Origin: Mycoplasmataceae bacterium
GTDB taxonomy: Bacteria; Bacillota_I; Bacilli_A; Mycoplasmatales; Mycoplasmoidaceae
NCBI GenBank assembly: GCA_031258945.1
Contig: JAIRME010000011.1
Location: 1 to 38,968 of the forward strand
Length of the DNA: 38,968 nt
Direction: 5' to 3'
Within the stretch, counting starts at the first letter, position 1; every line of letters starts with the position of its first letter. Shown piece after piece: positions 33,959 through 38,968 of this stretch. A program made the position numbers and the translations under genes. Below the pieces are notes generated by a model. The model was not told where the DNA came from. It saw only the letters and a program-made list of their open reading frames with translations, and searched no databases.

Positions 33959-35278
33959 TTAAAGATTATTTGATTTTTTAGCTTGTTCTAACTTTAAAGT
34001 ATTGTTTTTCAATTCATTAATTTGCTCAACCGAGGTAATGTTATTTAACAAAGTGTATAACATGTATTGCTTTTCTTTAGGATTATCGACGTAATGAGCT
34101 TCAATAAATTTAGCTCCATCATCTAATTCTTTCATTAAATTACCCGCTTGTTCTTTGTTGATTTTTCCAGTTGTTAATGGTATTTTAATCATGGGTGGCA
34201 AAATTGCAACGAAATTAAAATCATCTAAAGCATTAATTCCGTTGGTATAAGCAAAAGTTCGAAAAGTTGCTATAGTTCCACCAATACCTTTAATAGCATT
34301 TAACACAGAATTTACCTTAGAATTCAACATATTTTTTATAAAAATGCCCACAATTACAGTAATTGTACCGATTGGCAAAATGATTGAGAAAATTAAGTCC
34401 AAATTGACACCCCATTTACTTAAAAAGATGGCTTTGATAATGGTATAAATGTTTTGAAAAATCATTACAAAAATTAAATAAACCAAATCCGATTTATGTT
34501 GGGAAAGACTGTCGTCAATGCTAATAGTTTTCTTGCTAGTTTTTTTAATAATTCAAGAAACACCATAGGTTAATATCCAATAACCTAGAACGATTAAGGT
34601 AGATAAAAAATTAAAGAAGCCAAACACGATTGCTAGATTAGTAATAAAGTCGGCATACATTTTAGTTTTAAAAATGCTAAAATGGGTAACACTAGTTGGA
34701 AATTGTGTGCTTAAATTGTATTTTTTAATTTTACGATTTTCAATAATTGTACGACTTGATACATAAATTTGCATTATTAAAGCGATTATCGCTATTAAAG
34801 AAGTAATGAACATATATGAGTATGCCAAATCAATTGCATTAGAACGAGTTGTCCAAGCGGTTGTAGGATCAGTAGCAGGAGCAGTAAATGTATTAGTGAT
34901 AAAAGTCATTAGTGAAAAATTAATTAATTTAAAATAATGACCGGCTCCCTTGTATAGGGCAATGTAGGCATTAATTAATGTTTGGTTATCGTTTGTTATA
35001 TCACCGTTTTTATATCCAGTTGAAGTTATATAGCCTTTATTAATAGCATCTTTAATTCAACCTACATTTTGACCGTTAAAAAAATTTGAGTCACTATCAG
35101 TTATTACATAATTATTAAAACCGGTTTTTTCTGTTATAAATGTAACGGTGAAATAAATCATTACTATTAAGAAAATAATTCAAAAAATCATTTTCACAAT
35201 CATACTTTTATCCAAATAACCAAAGCCATTTTTTAATTTGCCAAAAGTTTTATTTTTCTTAATTATTATCTTTTCCAT
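33959..35278 (-). CDS. Polytopic membrane protein, unknown function
   Basis: A 439-residue protein, continuous through several TGA-Trp codons. ATG 35278 is the first in-frame start after an upstream TAA at 35285. Five to six hydrophobic helices are seen: one at about residues 25-48, two around 150-215, and others around 270-340. A large polar loop of about 90 residues after the first helix is probably extracellular. The last 100 residues or so are hydrophilic and helical (GKINKEQAGNLMKELDDGA, NELKNNTLKLEQAKK) and probably cytosolic. It lies six bases after a lipoprotein gene in an operon with fnr, miaA and hemW. No family was recognised; a lipoprotein-permease pair is one possibility. Confidence 0.72.
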
Positions 35279-35284
35279 AATGAA

Positions 35285-36052
35285 TTATTGATAGTATGCT
35301 CCAAAGTAGTTCGCTGCATTTGTTATCGGTTCAATATTATTAAAACCACTATTAGCAATTATGTCTTGATTAGAATTATAAAATGAAACTTGACCGATTT
35401 GACCGATAAAAGAATGAAGATTGATAGTTTGTGTTCACCAACCTTCATCTAATGGCGTTTTTACATTGTTTTCAGTCAATAAACAGTTAGTAAACGAAAA
35501 TAAGATTTCAATAACACTTCCTGAATCTAATGAATAGTCATCATCAGTTATGTTGTCCGTTTTTTCTAAGATTATTTGTGAATTCATTTTTAGACGTAAA
35601 TATCCTGTATATGTGAGTAGCAACGAATTGTCATCTTTTTGATATTCTACATCAGAAATAGCAGTAAGGAACTGTAATTGTAAAGTATTTTCTGTATAAA
35701 AATTTCATAATGAATCAGTTGACTTAAGCTTGATAGTTAAGTTGTTAGTTTTTATTAAAGCGACACCTTTTGTGTACAAATAGGGTAAATATAATGAATA
35801 TTCTAAACATCTGTCAATTTCGGGGACACCATATGATGATGAGTTGTTATTTGCAAGATCTGTTCATAGTTTATAGTAGTTACCAGGTTCATTGATCGGT
35901 ATATTTGATTTAAAGTAACATCTATTACTAAATAGATCAATCATTATCTGTGTTTCTGTTTTATTAGAACAGGAAGTAACAGTCGGAACTATTCCTACAC
36001 TGATGAATATTAGTGGCGACAAATATTTGGTTAACTTTCTATACATGTACAT
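35285..36052 (-). CDS. Lipoprotein, unknown function
   Basis: A 255-residue protein with a basic N-terminus, a hydrophobic stretch and a TSC lipobox (Cys28), the same pattern as the GH20 lipoprotein. The rest is beta-rich and polar with many Asn, Ser and Asp residues and no catalytic motif that could be recognised. TGA-Trp codons occur at 35864 and 35435. ATG 36052 or ATG 36046 could be the start; both keep the signal. It begins two bases after hemW and is followed six bases later by the polytopic membrane protein, so the two are probably made together at the membrane. Confidence 0.72.
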
Positions 36053-36054
36053 GT

Positions 36055-37104
36055 TTACATTAACTCCATTAAAGTATTATCTAACAAATTAAGATTGTCT
36101 ACTCGTAAATGATTATTTTCTACATGTACATGTTTTAATTTATCTTTGTAATAAATGTATGCTTTTTTATATATTGGATGGGTTAAATCTAATCCTTCTT
36201 GTAATCTTAACCCCATCATCATAATTTGAAAATAATAATCAGATGTGGAATATTTTGTTTTTCTTAAATGATATTTTTTTAGATTTCCCTTGATTTCGTA
36301 ATAAGTTCGCTTTTCAAATCCGCAAGCACCTAATCCGATAGCCTTCCATTGATGTGTTAATCAATATGCTTGGTTATGTAAAGATCGAAATTGAGATTTA
36401 ATACATCAATTACTAACCTCATAGCGTTGATAATTAATATCATTCATTAATTTAATAATTAGTTTCAGTTGATGCTCAATGTGTGAATCATTTAATTGAT
36501 ATTTATTTTTATTTAAAAAAGAACCAGGTTTGATTTCCAATGCATATCAAGCAACATGTGGTATACATGCTGATCGTATGAATTTAATAGTGTCACGGAT
36601 ATCATTATCCATTAATTCGTTGAAACCATAGATTAAATCGATACTAATATTGTTGATTCCTACTTTTCGAAGATTACTAATTGCCTCCTGAACGTCTTTT
36701 AAGGTATGTTGACGCCCAAATTTTTGCAAAAGGGTGTTGTTTACTGTTTGCATACCAATTGACACTCTATTGACATTATTTGTTTTCAAAATATAAGCTT
36801 GATCTATTGTAATGTTTTCAGGATTGCATTCAATAGTGAATTCATAATCAATGGCAAGATATTTACTAAGCGTGCATAAGAGAGTATTGAGTAAATGATT
36901 ATCAATACTATTGGGTGTACCTCCACCTACGTAGATAGTTTTAAATTTACATCCTTTACACCTATCATTAATTTCATTTATTAGTCTGTGTGTGTACCTG
37001 CTTATACAATTTGAGTTGCTTACAAATCTTACAAAATCACAATAATGGCAAATAGCTTTGCAAAAAGGAATGTGTACATATAAATGTTTGGTTTTTGATG
37101 TCAT
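36055..37104 (-). CDS. hemW: HemW-like radical SAM protein
   Basis: A 349-residue radical SAM protein. The cluster motif is CKAICHYC (Cys15, 19, 22), preceded by LYVHIPF as in HemW. KTIYVGGGTPNSI and the FTIECNPENIT block follow, then NNVNRVSIGMQTV, with QKFGRQHT after it. HemW is a heme chaperone in bacteria that respire. Mollicutes lack heme synthesis, so the role here is unclear. ATG 37104 lies two bases after the miaA stop; the GTG at 37122 is an alternative start overlapping miaA. TGA-Trp at 36547 joins the N-terminal half to the C-terminal domain. Confidence 0.88.
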
Positions 37105-37106
37105 AC

Positions 37107-37997
37107 TTATTTGTTTAATCACTGCTTAACATAGTGCAAAACATCGGCTAAATTATGTTGATTGTATGCATAAGTATTTTTGTAGTGATGACGAATTCAT
37201 GTAAGTTGTCTTTTAGCATATTGTCTAGTTTGCTGTTTAATTTTATTAATATCAATACCTGCTATAGGATTAATTAACCCATGCGTGATATTCAAGTAAC
37301 CAATTGCTTTAAATGCGTTTAAATTTTCATAGTTTTTAATATGTTTAATGATTTGTTGCACTTCTTCTATTCAACCGTCACTTAACATGTAGTCTACACG
37401 TTGATTAATATCTTGGTAAAGTTGTTCGCGAGGTTTTGTACATAAAATATATAAAGGCTCATAAATTTGTTTTTTAATATTGTGGATTAAATTATGATCA
37501 GTTAAATTTTGTAATGCACGAACTAAACGTTTATGATTGCTACCAATTTTCTGAACCAACGACTGATCATATTTAATTAGATGTTTTTGTAATTTTGTAA
37601 CGGATCAATCGTTAAATCTTTCATCTCGCTCTTTATTAGAATCCAAGTCATAATTTTTAATTAATGCATCAATGTATAAATGAGAACCACCAACTACAAT
37701 GGGTACTTTATTACGTGCATAAACATCTTGAATTACAATATTAGCCTCTTTTTGAAACCTTTTAATATCTCATTTATCTTTGATTGAAATAAAATTTATT
37801 AAATGAAATTTAACTTGTTTTAATTCTGCAGTAGTTGGTTTATTAACTCCAACATTCAATTCTTGATAAACTTGGAAAGCATCAGCATTAATAATTTCAC
37901 CGTGAAACATTTTTGCAAGAGTAATACCTACTTTAGTTTTGTTGGTAGCGGTTGGGCCAATAATTACAATGATTTTATTTGTTAATGGACTTATCAT
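37107..37997 (-). CDS. miaA: tRNA dimethylallyltransferase MiaA
   Basis: A 296-residue enzyme adding a dimethylallyl group to A37 of tRNAs that read codons starting with U. The P-loop is GPTATNKT (14-21). NADAFQVYQ replaces the common DSMQVY, and VVGGSHLYIDAL is the family's GGTxLY block. The C-terminus has the RQYAKRQLTWIRH helix. TGA-Trp codons occur at 37770 and 37371. Its start overlaps the end of the reductase gene by 23 bases and its stop is two bases from hemW, so it lies inside an operon. Length is slightly below the usual 300-315. Confidence 0.93.
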
Positions 37998-38925
37998 ACT
38001 GTTTGATGTGATTTAAAATATGCCTTACGGCTACTGCAGCTTCGCCATGAGCACAAATAATACTACTAGGTTTACCTTCGTAGGTACAAATATTACCAAT
38101 CGCATAAATATTAGACAAATTAGTTACTTGCGAAATATCAACAGGGATGCGATTGGTTTCAGTAGTTTTTAAACCTTTAAATACTTTTAAACCATCGGTA
38201 TTAATAGTTTGGCCATATTGTACAATAACAAAATCAAATGGTAATTCAAGTGTTTTTTTAGAGCTGTTGTTTTTGCAAAATAGACAATTATTTTGAATTT
38301 TTAAAATTTCGTAGTTTAGTAGAATTTTAACTCTATTATTAGCTAGTCTATTTACATTACTACCATTAGCACGAAACTCATTTCGTCGATGAATGATGGT
38401 AATAGATTTTGTTGCTTGGCTTAATTCATTTGCTCAGTCCACTGCTGAATCACCGCCACCCAAGATAATGACATCCTTATTTTTATAAACATTAATTTCT
38501 TCTACATTATAATGAACGCGAAAATGGTTACTACCATTAATTTCCAAACGATTAGGGAGAAACATTCCTGGGCCAGTCGCAATTAAAATAGTTTTAGTTT
38601 GAATTTTTTGATTATTTGAAAGTTGTATTTCAAAACCATTTGAATGTGGAAGGTATGAAATGATTTTGGTTTTTAAAAAATAATTAACTTTAGTTTTTTT
38701 TAATTGACTAATTAAATTAGCCATTAATTGATATGCTTTAATTTTGTTATATCCTGGATAATCTTCTACTATTTTTTGACTATAAACCATTAGTGGTTGA
38801 CCACCTAAATAATCATTTGACTCTATTAGCAATGGCTTCAAACCTTTAATATGCGCTAAACTAGTAGCAAAAATGCCAGCAGGCCCTCCACCAACAATCA
38901 ATACATCATATTTATTATTTTTCAT
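37975..38925 (-). CDS. Ferredoxin/flavodoxin-NADP reductase, TrxB-like type 2 (YumC-like)
   Basis: A 316-residue two-dinucleotide-domain flavoprotein. The FAD motif is GGGPAG (12-17), the NADPH motif GGGDSAVDW starts near 156, and the late block GNICTYEGKP matches the GDICTYxGK of type 2 ferredoxin-NADP reductases. The thioredoxin reductase CxxC is absent from its usual place just before the NADPH motif, which argues against TrxB. The CLFC near residue 225 is elsewhere. The Asp normally found in GDICT, which contacts FAD, is Asn. ATG 38925 is chosen over an in-frame start at 38949 because it gives the typical MKNNKYDVLIVGGG. It leads the operon with miaA and hemW. Confidence 0.83.
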
Positions 38926-38932
38926 GTTTATA

Positions 38933-38938
38933 AGTATA
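38933..38938 (-). promoter_or_regulatory. -10 box of the reductase-miaA-hemW operon, seven bases before the ATG
   Basis: TATACT on the minus strand, then TATAAAC and ATG 38925. The short gap again predicts a transcript starting at or next to the start codon. Confidence 0.5.
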
Positions 38939-38968
38939 ACCAATAACATTCTTTAAATAATCTGTGAT

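Noticed and set aside
36055-37104. Coproporphyrinogen III oxidase (HemN)
   Set aside because: The cysteine spacing and LYVHIPFC start fit HemW, no other heme gene is seen, and mollicutes lack heme synthesis.
37975-38925. Thioredoxin reductase
   Set aside because: No CxxC in the position used by TrxB. The CLFC found later in the chain is outside the active site, and the GNICTYEGK block fits type 2 ferredoxin-NADP reductase.

Overview
The window is a 39 kb stretch of a low-GC, wall-less Mollicutes-type genome (Mycoplasma/Spiroplasma relatives). Nearly every gene reads through in-frame TGA codons that fall where tryptophan belongs (for example WGRRRP in a transporter and the tail of topoisomerase IV subunit A), so genetic code 4 applies. 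All coordinates here treat TGA as Trp, which joins many apparent fragments into intact genes. Other Mollicutes traits are a NadD-YqeK fusion, a PstC-PstA fusion, lipoproteins ending their signal in TSC or TNC, very tight gene packing and little Shine-Dalgarno sequence. No rRNA, tRNA, CRISPR array, transposon or phage gene was seen, and no gene-free stretch exceeds 300 bases. The species cannot be named from this evidence.

Layout. 1-1981 (minus): a major facilitator transporter running off the left edge and a small three-helix membrane protein. 2027-9035 (plus): an eight-gene, partly overlapping operon with an acyl-AMP ligase fused to a carrier domain, a GPH-type transporter, two PlsC-type acyltransferases, a second acyl-AMP ligase, a free carrier protein and an Sfp-type phosphopantetheinyl transferase. 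This is the most unusual locus in the window. 9047-10810 (minus): MTA/SAH nucleosidase and NadD-YqeK. 10874-16890 (plus): parE, parC, yqeG, yqeH. 16883-18001 (minus): mnmA. 18062-24511 (minus): an operon murQ, serine hydrolase, GHL10-type glycosidase, GH20 hexosaminidase; the last three are lipoproteins. 24560-26446 (plus): a tiny membrane protein and a PTS EIIBC of the MurP/sucrose class. 26497-33933 (plus): phosphate operon pstS, pstCA, pstB, two SemiSWEET/PQ-loop proteins, phoU, then purM and purN. 33959-38925 (minus): ferredoxin-NADP reductase, miaA, hemW, a lipoprotein and a polytopic membrane protein, both of unknown function.

How the parts work together. The 2-9 kb operon has the components to activate carboxylic acids (probably fatty acids) as adenylates, load them onto phosphopantetheine carriers matured by its own transferase, and hand them to two membrane acyltransferases, with a transporter for a substrate or product. 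The 18-26 kb region looks like a scavenging system: surface lipoproteins trim amino-sugar glycans, a PTS imports the sugar as a phosphate and MurQ converts MurNAc-6-phosphate to GlcNAc-6-phosphate. In a wall-less cell this points to feeding on other bacteria's peptidoglycan. The phosphate operon combines Pi uptake, its regulator PhoU, two small putative sugar channels and two purine genes.

Several operon-leading genes have a -10 box only 6-8 bases before the start codon, which suggests leaderless mRNAs.
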